From Acanthochromis polyacanthus (lineage: Eukaryota; Chordata; Actinopteri; Pomacentridae), in assembly GCF_021347895.1 (NCBI RefSeq), contig NC_067113.1:2834251-2898250 (forward strand): a DNA stretch of 64,000 nt. Reading direction: 5' to 3'. The notes beneath the pieces were generated by a model, which saw only the letters and a list, made by a program, of their open reading frames with translations, had not been told where the DNA came from and did no database searches. A program made the position numbers and the translations under genes. This document shows positions 9,140-19,743 of this stretch, piece after piece; the first letter of the stretch is position 1, and every line of letters begins with the position of its first letter.

Positions 9140-9551
9140 AGATCTGCACACAATAATGACAAATGCATCAAGACAGCTTTGGCCACAATGTAGTGTAGTG
9201 AGCTGGATTTCCGCTTCACTTACTAATACGTCTCAAAAAGCAGTTCACTCCTTCTCTCATTCTCAAAAACAAAAAGGAATAAATCATGTAATAAACCAAT
9301 TTATTACTTCCATCATTCTCAAATATAAAAAGACATTAATCATGAACCAAAACAGAAAGTGACATTGTGATGTAATTAAAGTACATCACATATTTAACCT
9401 CTATATTAGATTGTGTAAAGCTCCAGGCTCCAGACAAAAGATGACAGTATTTTAGACAATCAGGAGAGTCTGCTCACCTCTAAAGACAACAAATGCTGTC
9501 AATGAATGAGCTGCAAATGTACAGTGTCAGTTGTGGCAAGAAGAAATGTAC

Positions 9552-10612
9552 CTTGTTCAGTGCAGAAACTTGTCGCGGGCGTGGGTGCGGGACTGCAGAG
9601 GACGCCATCTGTACCTTCTTTGTTTTTGCAAGAGGCTGAGTGGGCTTCACGTCTGCCGGGCAAGACTCGTGAGAGGGACACTGCCTCCATGGCACTTAAG
9701 GCTTGGCCGCTGAACCAGACGGGATTCAGAGGAAGGAAGCTCTCCTCCTCCTGTAAAACACAAAATAGAAAATGCTGATTACATTTTATCCTGGCAAAAA
9801 GAAACAATAGCATACTAGAGCAATATTTCAAGAATTACAAACCGGCGGGGGAGCGATCCTCCGGGGACATTTCCGAGGTTGACTCGTCTGCAATGACAAA
9901 TAGCATCACATTGAAATACTGTCACCAGTACAACATTTGATCACATGACACTTTATATTGATGCCACATTTCAACTCATGAACATTACATTATGCATCAT
10001 TGCCTTGCCGCCCTGACCAACGGTCGTCCTCTTACGAGGTGCAGGGCTAGGTGGAGCAGGGGAACTGTCCTTCACCACCACTTCAGGAGCGTTCTGAACT
10101 GGAGGCTTGGGAGAGCCCTCAGACGTAGCGGGTGGTGTCAGCAGTTGGTCAGTGGCAACAGATCCTAACAACTGCACGAGGATCCCCATCCTCTCTCTAT
10201 CACTCAGATGGACCTACAGACATGACACATTAAAAAGACAAACGGTTTTCATGTTAGAGACCATCTGGTGTGGACTGAAATTGGGAAGTCACATCTTTGT
10301 TTCTCACAAGGATACTGTACTTACACCATTGTTGCTCCACAGGACTAAATCGATCAGGGGGAAGTGCTCCTTAGTTGGGAAGTACGTCACACCTTGAAAA
10401 AAGAGGAAAACAAAACATTATTCATCATTGTATGAATGTATCTGCTATGAAATTTGTATTGTTAAAATGTATTTCATGTCTTTGTTGTTTAGCAGAGTCA
10501 ATGAATGATTTCTCCTACCCATACGAGTGCACACAAGGCGATACTCCTGCTCAAGCAGGTCCTGGTGTTCAACGTCAACAACCAGGCGGGGAATAAACCC
10601 GAGAACAAAAAC
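9552..10612 (-). pseudogene. Multi-exon unrecognised gene upstream of the peptidase gene
   Basis: Five minus-strand blocks have good splice signals: 10519-10612 (acceptor TTGTTCAG, donor GTAGGA), 10325-10392 (TTTTTCAAG, GTAAGT), about 10005-10213 (CTGTAG; donor uncertain, perhaps GC), 9843-9887 (TTGCAG, GTTTGT) and 9552-9750 (TTACAG, GTACAT). The first two join to read VFVLGFIPRLVVDVEHQDLL then EYRLVCTRMGVTYFPTKEHF and LIDLVLWSNNG; the third continues VHLSDRERMGILVQLLGS and then becomes Pro/Ser-rich and basic. The fifth exon needs a frame change between about 9690 and 9715 to stay open, so it looks damaged. I do not recognise the family. Phase agreement across four junctions argues that it was a real gene, possibly an extra ORF of the Helentron. 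The 5' end was not found. Confidence 0.5.
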
Positions 10613-10619
10613 CTGAACA

Positions 10620-11080
10620 AAACAGCATTCGAAAAATTAAAATGAACATTAACACTAACATGTAAAAAGTTCCCAAGGTCAACAGCTACAAGACATGAAA
10701 AGACAATCTTTGACCAGCAGTTGAGACAAGTCGCGAGGAGGTTGGTAAAATGGTGATAGACAGCGTTTAGCTGCAGCTCCTATGTGTGTGTATTGTACTG
10801 AGTGGACACAGTAGTGTGTATTGGGCGGTTGCTATGAGCCAGCATAGCAACATTGCCTGCCACAGACGGCAGTGTAGTGCTTCTCAGTGGCAGCGCCCGA
10901 CGTCACGTTGTGGCGCTAATGACGGGCTAACCGTGAATGTTAGCTCAAAAGTAAGTGGCAGGATGAGTCACGGAAGAGGTCGGTATGTTTAATTTTTCTG
11001 TAGAGTGAAGAATGACCGAGAAACGGCAGTGTTCAAATCGCTGTGTGTGAAGCAGCAGGAGGCTTAAATTTGCATTGAGC
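10620..11080. other. GC-richer non-coding stretch, possible 5' region of the minus-strand genes
   Basis: No convincing coding exon is visible. A GACGTCAC word (CRE-like) lies near 10898-10905 and a TGAGTCA word (AP-1-like) near 10964-10970. The stretch lies between the first exon I could find and a hAT MITE, so it may include the promoter of the unrecognised gene; that is inference only. Confidence 0.3.
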
Positions 11081-11752
11081 TAGTGATGTTATGCTCGAGC
11101 CAGTTTGCTCGACACAGTGCCGAGCTTATGAAGCGAAAGTGTTCTGAGACGGTGTTTCGATCCCTGCTTCAGCACGCCCACAATCACGTGACTATCGAGA
11201 ACGAGGCCTTGTTATGTCACACCGCGTGTCGCGGTGCTTCGCGCGAACTTTGAAGGGGTTGAACATTTCAATCTGTCCAGGTCTTAAAAGGCAAAGTGGT
11301 CTGATTCACTCCTCAAATTGTGGGTTTTTGAGAGGAGATCACACTAGTGCATTTGCCATTTGTCATTTTGAGAGAAGTTAGGGAGAGTATACATTTAATT
11401 AGAATTTAGTTTAGATATATCTAGTTGCATTTCATACATTAAATAATACACAGATATATACGCATAGATTCACTCATACACAACACACTTTCATTCATAG
11501 AAACACACTACACATACATGCACACAAACATACATATATAACGTTTTAAAACATTTATTTCAAGTACAAAGCAGTGTGAGACAAGCAGTCCTGAGGCTTT
11601 TTCATTTTTTCCACTTGGATGCAGTTCTGACACAGGACCAGCAGATGTCACTGTTCTGGTTGTGTCAAATGCTTCGAAGCAATGTGTCATTCTTGAAGCA
11701 GATGTGTCAAAGTGGTTCATTGCTTCATGAAGTTTCGATTTCACCATCACTA
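11081..11752. mobile_element. hAT-type MITE, 672 bp, with perfect 8-bp target duplication
   Basis: The element begins TAGTGATGTTATGCTCGAGC and ends CACCATCACTA, giving short inverted termini (TAGTGATG/CATCACTA). It is flanked by CATTGAGC at 11073-11080 and 11753-11760. An 8-bp duplication with short inverted ends is the hAT signature. There is no transposase; the interior has GCTTCGAAGC-type words near 11670-11690 and a GC-rich left arm. Confidence 0.85.
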
Positions 11753-11760
11753 CATTGAGC

Positions 11761-12280
11761 CTTATGGGGCGCGATTGCGGTTCCCACGTCAATTAAGGGC
11801 TGGCGCGTCATGTAACAATGTGCCAGGTGAATAATGTCATACTCATATGAATATACAGATTGTTTACTATAGTCTGTGAAAGGATTGTTCGTGCAGTATG
11901 TACCGTTTGGCCAGGATGGCCATTTAACCAAAAAAAAAACCACGACTGATTTTGTCCCTCTGCACACTGTAGGACCAGAGGAGCACATGCTCTAAGAGGG
12001 GCTTTTTTGCTCAACCCAGGGGTTTTTGGAGGCTTCTCTATGGAAAACCATAAATCCCACCGTCACAATATATACATGCCTGAAAAGAAGAGACCTGGGT
12101 TTTTTTTAGACTAAAATGAAGTCTCTAGGTGAAAGTATGGTGAAGCAGTACCGTTGTGAAAACAGGTGACTTTTAAGTCTGAGTGATTGAGTCTCCCCAT
12201 TTATTGTGTATGTGAAAATCAATGCAGTTTTTTGCTCATGACTCTGCCAAATATGAATGAATGTCTTAGAAAGGTCATAG
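11761..12280. other. Non-coding, nothing recognised
   Basis: No gene, RNA or repeat structure that I can name. A CCAGGATGGCCATTTAACC stretch and an A-run near 11930 are the only notable words. Confidence 0.5.
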
Positions 12281-13130
12281 CCATCTATGGTGCCATAATT
12301 GGGTCAAAAGTCAGGTGCACGTAACTCTCTCTCTTGCGCGCGCGTAACACTCTCTTGGGCACGTACCCCGCGCGAGCGGAAAAAAGTCTCCACGGGCGCA
12401 AAAAACTCTCTGCCAATCATAGGGAGGTTGTGGCAAGCACTGGTATCCGCCCACAAAGGGTCAAAAGTCTTCTCCCCGCGCGCGTAGATCAGAGCTCCAG
12501 GCATGCAGGAGGACAGTTTCGTGAGACACTGGGTGCAAGGAGATTGGTCTGCAAACGCGTAGCAATGTCTCCGTGCATGTAGGAGGCTCCTCGCGCGTGG
12601 TGACATTGCTACGCGCGCGCAGAGTGTTTTTGCATAGAAATCATAGAAGCCTCGCGCCACTGTCCAGCGGCACCGGCCGCCATCTTGGAACGGGAGTGAA
12701 GTTGTAAACAAACAACGTCTGGTACATGTGAGACCATTACACAGCCACAGTTTTCCGGTCATAACTTTCCTTGTAATGCATAGATTTCGACATGGTATGG
12801 CTCATTTGAAAGCTTACGAGGTCGTCTTTTGATTACACTCCCAAAGAGATGGTGTCAATCAGGACAACAAGTTTTAGGGACCCTTTTCCTGCAACTGTTT
12901 GTTGTGTTGACCTGTTGTGATGTCAGGTTTCTCTGATCACCATGATAAGCAGCTTCTAAGTTTTATTTATTTAGTCTACTGATTATTCCTTTTTGTGCCG
13001 CATTTCCATATGGGATTAACATCTTTGAACAATTATCTTGAAATTATGTTGAAGTTTAATATTAACTGAATAAAAATTTTGAGGGTTTTTCTCTTTTCTC
13101 ATTTTCAGTGCTTTACTACTAAAGAATTTT

Positions 13131-13675
13131 CAAAGCTGGCACAAAGTTGGGACCATGCCTAAATTCTTCAATTTACTTGTGTTCCATGCGTGCATGAAAA
13201 AAGCTAGATATTCTGCCCTCCCTAACGTCTTGTCAAGTTGGCAGGTAGTTAACAGTCTTCATACAAAGACAACGCTTTGTGGGTTCAGGCCACGCTTTAT
13301 TATCCCCACACGAATTACTGTAAAACTGTAAAGACAAGAAAAATACAATAAGTAACGACATACACGAAAATATGCGTATAAACAAAGTCCAGTAGCTTGA
13401 TGCTAATTCCTATGGGAAAACCCATTGACATGCTAACGGTTAGCATTGCTGTCACGGAAAATAGTACAAGATCAAACTCAACATCATCGTACTTGCTCAA
13501 TTCAATAACACAAACGGTAAGTAATTCAGTACTCACAGGGATATATTTTCCTCAGAGAAAAAAGGGAACAACAATAACAGCACATAGCTGGCACAAAGTT
13601 GGAACCATGCCTAAATTCTTCAATTTACTTGTGTTCCATGCATGCATGAAAAAAAGCTAGATATAATGATTTCAT
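13131..13675. repeat. Direct repeat of about 87 bp flanking a 370-bp spacer
   Basis: The block GCTGGCACAAAGTTGGGACC...GAAAAAAGCTAGATAT at about 13135-13215 recurs at about 13589-13667 with few differences (GGGACC/GGAACC, GCGTGC/GCATGC). The 370-base spacer has no termini that I recognise. It lies inside the THAP element. Confidence 0.8.
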
Positions 13676-13879
13676 TAACTGCTCATCAAAAACAATATAT
13701 TCTTTTCTAAGTTCAGTATGAGTTTATTTCTGAAACCCAATTTGCCATCTCTGTGTGCAAATCTCCAAAGATATAGCCACATCAGGAAGTGACAGACTGA
13801 CAGCGTCTTGGTATCATACCATGGGTTTCTGCTACAATATCTGGTGAAATCTGTGAAAAGTTCAATGGAAAGGACATAA

Positions 13880-13963
13880 TCACTTGTGGAATGTGATTCC
13901 TTGTGCCCTTGTGTTTGGGTTGCGTTGTATTGTACAGCCCCATGCCGCACAAGACTGTGGCAT
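13880..13963 (-). pseudogene. N-terminal fragment of a THAP zinc-finger domain
   Basis: The minus-strand ATG at 13961-13963 opens MPQSCAAWGCTIQRN and reaches GITFHK before a TGA. Initiator Met-Pro, the C-x4-C pair and the ITFHK block are the conserved start of THAP DNA-binding domains, which recognise transposon ends in P-element-type transposases. The C-terminal C-x2-H half is missing, and further text toward 13680 is open only in pieces. It is a relic of the element's own transposase and cannot form a complete finger. Confidence 0.7.
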
Positions 13964-14433
13964 TTTGAGATTTGTTGTCAATCGGTGTGTGATAAACACG
14001 CTTATCGCGGGTTTGTTTACTCCCGTTCTCTCCCGTTCCAAGATGGCGGCGCGCTGACGCATCGCTCATTAGCCGGCGAGGCATCTAGTTTCTATTTATA
14101 TCTATGGTTTTTTGCGCCCATGGAGACTTTTTTCCGTTCGCACGGGGTACGTGTTTCGCGCGCGAGAGAGAGAGAGTTACATGCGCGTGACTTTTGACCC
14201 AATTATGGCACCATAGCCATTGATTCCCGATAAAACCGCACGAGCTGATATATAATTTGTGTGTGATTTCTGAAAGCCCTAGGAGGAGTAGTGAGCCAAA
14301 GTTTTAGGCGGAAGAATAATAATAAACCCCGCGGGAAAGCAATAGTGGCTTGGAGCATGTCCATGCCCGAGCCCCGAATGAATGCATGAATTCTGTGGAG
14401 AGAGTTCACTTTTAGGATTAACTTCTTAAAATG

Positions 14434-14436
14434 AGC

Positions 14437-14470
<34 letters not shown>

Positions 14471-14480
14471 ACACACGTGT
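14434..14480. repeat. (AT)n/(GTAT)n short tandem repeat
   Basis: ATATAT run at about 14437-14458 followed by GTATGTATGTATACACAC. Confidence 0.8.
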
Positions 14481-14539
14481 ACATGCACATCTCTAAGTGT
14501 TTGACAATGACATTGTAATATTGCTCATGAGAACAGTGA

Positions 14540-15050
14540 AGTTATTGCACGTGACCAATATTGCACAGAGCTGAAGGTTCTTGTGACCCCTTAGAGTTCA
14601 AGAGGAGAACAGCATTGGGGACAAAGGTTGCTCTCCTTCTCTGAGTTTTACAGGCCGGACAGTGGAATCTGTGAGTAGATGACAGCTACTAAAATGCAGG
14701 GAACAGAGCGTATGTAGAGTCCCTGAGAATGCCATGAGACAGGTCGCATGTACACTGTTCATTCACAGTGCTCAGGTAGCGAGCAGGAAGTCCAACAATC
14801 TTCTAACACACCTTCATAATGTTGTGCAGGTGGTTCTTGTCCTGTAGGGTGATGGAGTGATACCAGTAGCATATGGAGAAAGCTAAAATACTTTCAATGA
14901 ATGTGTAGTAGAATGTCAGTAAGATGTTCTTGCTGACAGAGAAGGAGTTCAGTTTTCTGAGTAGGTAAATCCTCTGGTGGCACTTCCTCAGGATCCCCTA
15001 AGTACTGGAGGAGAACCTCAGGTGGTTGTCAAGGATAGTACCCAGGTATT
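14540..15050 (-). mobile_element. Decayed LINE 3' end (CR1-group, Rex-like)
   Basis: The minus strand reads KYLGTILDNHLRFSSST, then RKCHQRIYLLRKLNSFSVSK, TFYYTFIESILAFSICYWYH and further conserved pieces, with stops and frame changes. The KYLG block and the following helical region are the C-terminal part of CR1-group LINE reverse transcriptases. Only the 3' portion is present, as expected from 5' truncation on insertion. Confidence 0.65.
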
Positions 15051-15059
15051 TATGGATAA

Positions 15060-15320
15060 CAGGAATTTATTGGATAACAAAACATTATACATTATATAAT
15101 TCTCTGATTGTTCCATATCTGACCTACAGTGTTGAGTTTGGGGAAATGTCTGTAAGACAAACATCCAGTCAATTTACATTTTACAGAAAAGAGCCACAAA
15201 AATAATCAGTCGAAAAAAATACAGAGATCCAACAAACCCATTATTCCTTCAGTTAAAATTGTTGAAATTTCACGACATAGTAGATTATAGTATTATGAAA
15301 GTTATGTATAAAGCATAAAG
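15060..15320 (+). mobile_element. LINE reverse-transcriptase C-terminal fragment
   Basis: The plus strand gives LYNSLIVPYLTYSVEFGG, then IYILQKRATKIISRKKYRDP and LQLKLLKFHDIVDYSIMKVM. The Y-N-S-x-x-x-P-Y-L-T-Y and L-Q-K-R-A-x-x-I-I blocks are typical of the region after the palm in non-LTR reverse transcriptases. About 85 codons, one frame change, no catalytic motif. It starts almost where the opposite-strand LINE fragment ends, so the two may meet at an insertion breakpoint. Confidence 0.65.
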
Positions 15321-15667
15321 AAACATTGCTTTGTAACAAGATGGCCCATGTCATTTACTTGTCAGTGGATACAATGTTGTGGGCAATCGGTGCATATGAT
15401 TCTGAATTAACGTCCGAAATCACTTCTTGCCTTCAGCCTCCTCAGCTGCACAATAGCTTCCTTCACTGCAAAAAAATAACTTTGTCTATTTTTCACCCAC
15501 GAAGTGGGTCTGCTGCTGAGAAAGGAAGACAGTCTGGAACCGTAATGCATTCCAACAAGTGTGGGTGGCTGAGTAATTGCATAGGTGAGTGTATGTGGGT
15601 CGGGGGGTGAGGGATGGTCTTCTGACATAAATTTATCAATGATAAACTGCATGTAACTGTAAACAAT

Positions 15668-15669
<2 letters not shown>

Positions 15670-15726
<57 letters not shown>
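15670..15726. repeat. (CA)n microsatellite
   Basis: Uninterrupted CA dinucleotides at about 15670-15726. Confidence 0.98.
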
Positions 15727-15729
<3 letters not shown>

Positions 15730-15914
15730 GTGTGAAATAAGTCTATTATATTGGCAATGATAGCTTTGCTCTTAGCTCTTGGCTTCTGTTCAGGGCCACA
15801 TAGCTGTTATTACTTTGTGGGAGATAACAGGAACACACAAATACATGATGGGAAATATAGAGAAGAGAGTATTTGAGGTCAACAGAATTTAGGATGCTGT
15901 AATGAAATCATGAT

Positions 15915-15972
<58 letters not shown>
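15915..15972. repeat. (TG)n microsatellite
   Basis: Uninterrupted TG dinucleotides at about 15915-15971, followed by CGGCGGGGTTTTGGGGGGG. Confidence 0.98.
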
Positions 15973-15974
<2 letters not shown>

Positions 15975-16339
15975 GCGGGGTTTTGGGGGGGCTTGATTTA
16001 ATTCACTTCAACCCTGCATTGAGGACACAGTGCACAAAATGCATTTATAGTTTTCTTCAACAAGGGACTGTTAGGACAATTCACAGGTACATTATGCTAT
16101 AGACATAATTCTGTAGCTATGGTTGTGTATCTATATAAATATTAATTTAAACAGGATAAGTGAGAAATCAGACCTTTTGATGATACTAATGGAAAAGACA
16201 TTGAAATAATTTGGCTTTATCCTGTGGGCTGTATTAAAAATGAGCCAGTTCGACATTCAATGTCGACATCATGGTGGGACTAGAGGAAAATTGTTTTAAA
16301 AGTCCTTTTAAAAGATTTTTTTCTATGAAAAGTAAGCGT

Positions 16340-16905
16340 GTATGTGCCATTGTCCCTCCCTCCTCTGTGTTGCGCTCTTGGCCAGCCGACTGCCCTGGCT
16401 GATTGTGTGCGGCTGCCGAGGAGCACAGCCGCACGTAATCAGCAATCAGCAGCTCTTAAAACCTGTCTCTCCCTACCACTCGGCGCTGGGCCGCCTCTGT
16501 CACGGTTGCTGCTGCTTCTGTCTCTGCCACTGCTGACGCTCCACCCGCTGCTCTGTTCCGGTCTCCTTCCTGCCCTGGATTTCCCCATCTGCTCTGTCCT
16601 GCCCGGCACAGCTCCGGAGTTCTGTCCCTGCCTCGGCTCTACAGCCTCCTATCCCCGCTGTGTTCAGGCAGCCACCTGCCCAGTCCCCAGAACTTCCCTG
16701 TCCTCGCCTTGGTTCCCGGTCCCTGGACTGTTTGTGAGTCATCCGTTTCCATGTTTAGTTCCAGCCCTTATCGCGGCCCGTTTTGGTTCGTTGCTCTTGG
16801 TTATGTTTGAGCCCTGTTCTTTTTATTTTTTCACGTCCTCTATGGAGTTTTGGTTAGCTTTTGGTTTTGTTTATTAAATCTTGGTTCTAGTATCTGCCTG
16901 CCTCT
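16340..16905 (+). mobile_element. Probable solo LTR or related non-coding retroelement, ends uncertain
   Basis: A C/T-rich, gene-less block with the same layout as the clear solo LTR at 8538-9139: a CTGGCTGATTGTG start-like region, TTAAAACCTG near 16457, then Pro-codon-like C/T-rich text and a TTTATTAAATCTTGG polyadenylation-like signal near 16869. I could not find TG...CA ends with a target duplication. Confidence 0.4.
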
Positions 16906-17469
16906 GAACAGTATGTATCAGTTTACATCAAACACGTGTCACGTTTCTCCAGAATAGTGCCCAATTATGCTAATATTCGTTGAAAAATATGCGATGATGC
17001 AAAGCAATATCTTTGTGAGTCCCATTGTCGGTGGGTGTTAGTTGAGTATTTATGTTTCACTGACAGACCTTTAACCTCTGGATACAGGTTTCTTTTTGTG
17101 TCTTTCAGTGAATTACATGTAGGAGATTCTTACTGCAGTGCTTTCTATTTTGTCCTCAGGATGATTCTTGCTCTCCTGCTGTTCCTATCCTATCCAGGAA
17201 AGAGATACTGGATTTGTCCAACATCACTGTGTACTGCAGCAGTACACAACACCAATGTATGCTGATGGCTTACAGACTACATGTCACAATGTCTGCATGT
17301 AATACACTCAAATGAAATGAGGAGTCTTTGCACTATGTAGCAGTTGTAACAACCTACATCTAATAAAGCTCAAGCTCATATAGGCCACAACTGTCAGTGT
17401 CAAGATCATGATGATAGATCGATTACAATGTATGCTGCTAATTTTGTTCTTGTTTCACTCCATGAACAA

Positions 17470-17655
17470 TTAGGGCTGCAACAAATTATAGTTCTTATTG
17501 CCTCATCTTCGAATTAACTTCTTTATAAATCAGTTAATCATTGAGTCTATTAAATGTCAGAGTATAATAAAATATCCCTGTTATAATTTTCTTTGCCTGA
17601 CATGTGAAGACAAAAGCCAAACATGCAAAAGTGACCCAGTTTCAATGTACTATCT
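17470..17655. mobile_element. Decayed MITE-like dispersed repeat (GGGCTGCAAC family)
   Basis: TTAGGGCTGCAACAAATTAT followed by CAGTTAATCATTGAGTCTAT and TAAATGTCAGAGTATAATAA resembles a very common fish repeat that begins AGGGCTGCAAC and contains AT-rich TTAATC words. Recognition is from memory; the copy is diverged and has no visible right terminus. Confidence 0.5.
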
Positions 17656-18814
17656 TTTCATACAAAGAAATGCAGCAATTCCGGAGTCAGGAAATTATTC
17701 TTGACTTTGTTAGAGATAGAGAAGGGGAATAGAAAAAATCAGAAGGAAAAATGTCAGGGAGCACTGAAGGTGAAGTGTCAAGTTGGGCACTGGCAAAAAT
17801 ATTTTGTTAAATATCAGGTCAGGTCAGACCAAGGCTGCAATTCCAGGCCCTGCCCTGTGCACTACACTCTCAGATATATGTAGCCTCTGGTCCACACTTC
17901 TCACATAGCACTCATATCTAGAGAAAAGGCTATTGACTGTCAGAAGTAGAACTAAAGAACCAGGCCAAACCCTGAATTTACAGCCATTCAGCTTTAGTCA
18001 TTAGGTGACTAACCGAAAAATGAACAAACTGGCATATAAACAATGGGTGAAAAGAAACGTTTTAAGGTGAGTGTTTGTGAGAGTCATGCTGAATTTTATA
18101 ACTGCAATTAACAAATCACATAATGCTTCACAGTATAATTTAAGGCACTCAAGCAAATTAAATTTCATATTTGGATGAAACCGTCCACCTTTTCATATAG
18201 CACATACTTGTTGAGCTTATTAGTCATCCAGCTCTCCAATGAATTTTTTTTAATAGTCATGTTCCCTTTGCTATGATTCATAGGGTTCATCTGATTTTAA
18301 ATACATGAGTGACAGATAAAGAAGTCGCCTATTGACAAAAGGTTCAACACAGATTTAGGATATGCAGATGACTGGCAATTGTTATAAAATGAGTCAACCT
18401 AATGAGTGGGAAGAAGGTGAAAGGAAGTCTTTGTGCAAAACTGGTGAAAAATGGAAGCATACGTTACAACCTGGCTGTCTAGGGTAATCGGGTGGTAACA
18501 AAGAACGTAACACAAAGCTGAATTTATTATGAAAGAAAGGTGTACATAGTTGAGATAACGAAAGGTGAGAGAGCTAAATGCAAAAGAAACTGGGTGCTAC
18601 AGAAATAAAAGAACTACACATAACCAAAAGTGAACTTGTCTAGAAGTTGATGTTTAACACAAAATAGAAAATAAAAGGTAACTAACATTTAAAAATTATT
18701 TACCAAAGTACAGCACTGTAGAACCATTATCTGAACTAACAGTAAATCTCTAAACTGCCAACATCCCACTCACTGGCATTTAACATCTCCCACGGACACT
18801 AAAAGCACAAATAC
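17656..18814. other. Non-coding, mostly unassigned
   Basis: No gene-like feature. Around 18465-18560 a GTTACAACCTGG...GAATTTATTATG stretch has the look of the end of a minus-strand LTR, but without a partner or flanking duplication. Confidence 0.4.
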
Positions 18815-19519
18815 TAGACCCTCCAGAAAAACGCGATTATGCAATCGCATGAATTCCCACATTAATCACCAAAATGCCGCTGATTATGTGGGGGTCAATT
18901 ATTTCCCAAAAGGCCGCATAATCCCCGCAAAACAGCGCAGAATTCCCGCAAGAATCTCACATTTCCACGAAAAAAGAGAAATATGCGGGTCCCGCTTGAT
19001 TTCACAATTTCCGCATAAAATGAGAAAACTATAATCAATATAAATGGAGTTGTGAGTGAGTTTTAATGTGACGCCCGGCCTGATGTCATCAGTTCACGCA
19101 TTCACACAGACACGAGAGCAGGGGTCGGCAAGTAGATGTGGCTTCGGGCCAAAATGTTTGTAAACAATGGAACAGCGGGCCGAAATCATCTGGCAGGCCA
19201 GATATTATTCCTGACGGGCCAGTTTTGGCCCGCGGGCCGCCAGTTGCCAACCACTGCACTAGAGGCACGAGCTGATGCGGAGCGCGGCGCCAGTGTTGCC
19301 AACATAGCGACTTTCCAAAGCGTCCTAGCAAGTTTTATTCGTCAAAAGCGACTAGCCACAAATCTAGCGACTTTTTTTTGCCGTTTTGGAAACTGACAGG
19401 AAAACTCGGATCATTCTGCAGTTACTGTTTTCAACGAGCAGCAGATGCTGTGTTCGCATAATCAAGGATTTTAGCGCGCATAATCAAGGATTTTAGCCCG
19501 CGTTTTTATGGAGGGTCTA
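18815..19519. mobile_element. Non-autonomous DNA transposon with TAGACCCTCC termini and 6-bp duplication
   Basis: Inverted termini TAGACCCTCCA...AAAAACGCG (from 18815) and CGCGTTTTTATGGAGGGTCTA (to 19519) are flanked by AAATAC at 18809-18814 and 19520-19525. The interior carries repeated CGCATAATC/GAATTCCCGC words. A 6-bp duplication is unusual; IS3EU-type transposons are one possibility. A small hAT MITE is inserted inside. Confidence 0.75.
19119..19256. mobile_element. 138-bp hAT MITE nested in the TAGACCCTCC element
   Basis: Starts CAGGGGTCGGCAAG and ends CAGTTGCCAACCACTG, the imperfect inverted ends of a common vertebrate hAT MITE. Flanks are CACGAGAG (19111-19118) and CACTAGAG (19257-19264), matching at seven of eight positions. 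The GGGCC/GGCCC blocks inside are also inverted. Confidence 0.85.
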
Positions 19520-19743
19520 AAATACAAACATATACAATACCTGGCAGCTCAGCTTTACCGATGTTCTGCCACTGAACAACTGAATGAGTGAGCCTTTTCA
19601 AAGTCTCCCTGGCAGCATGGTAGGAGGAGACCACCCATCCTAAACTAATCCTTCAGCTCCTTGGATGGTAGGCGGGCACAGCCACAGAAGTGGGATGGAT
19701 ATAATACAGGCTGCTCACAGCAGTTCACAATATGGATCAAAAC

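Larger units (their letters stand above)
7390..9425. repeat. Degenerate tandem duplication covering peptidase exons 1-2 and flanking introns
   Basis: A block beginning near ATTACTTCCATCATTCTCAA recurs at about 7401, 7886 and 9304, each time followed by CATTACATTGTGATTTAATT-like or GACATTGTGATGTAATTA-like text. The first unit (about 7390-7885) carries the functional-looking exons 1 and 2. The second (about 7885-9240) carries diverged copies of both and has been stretched by an (AT)n array, a 230-base insertion near 8040-8270 and a solo LTR. The third (about 9240-9425) retains only the intron-like part. The order and shared junctions show successive tandem duplication, not independent insertions. 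Confidence 0.7.
12285..14216 (-). mobile_element. THAP-bearing DNA transposon remnant with long inverted termini
   Basis: The ends are inverted copies starting CTATGGTGCCATAATTGGGT (12285 onward, and the reverse complement ending at 14216). The inverted similarity continues with gaps through AACGGAAAAAAGTCTCCA-like text, and both arms include GCCGCCATCTTGGAACGGGA (12678-12697; reverse complement near 14030-14048). CCAT flanks both sides (12281-12284 and 14217-14220), so the target duplication is probably 4-5 bp. Inside is the start of a THAP domain on the minus strand. THAP fingers occur in P-element-like and Kolobok transposons; the short duplication does not settle the superfamily. Arms are rich in CGCG words. 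Confidence 0.75.

Noticed and set aside
15407..15723. Cys-Val repeat proteins
   Set aside because: Translations of a (CA)n microsatellite. The same applies to 52273-52586 and 15920-16102.
16338..16877. 179-codon Pro/Leu-rich plus-strand ORF
   Set aside because: Low-complexity translation of a C/T-rich LTR-like block.
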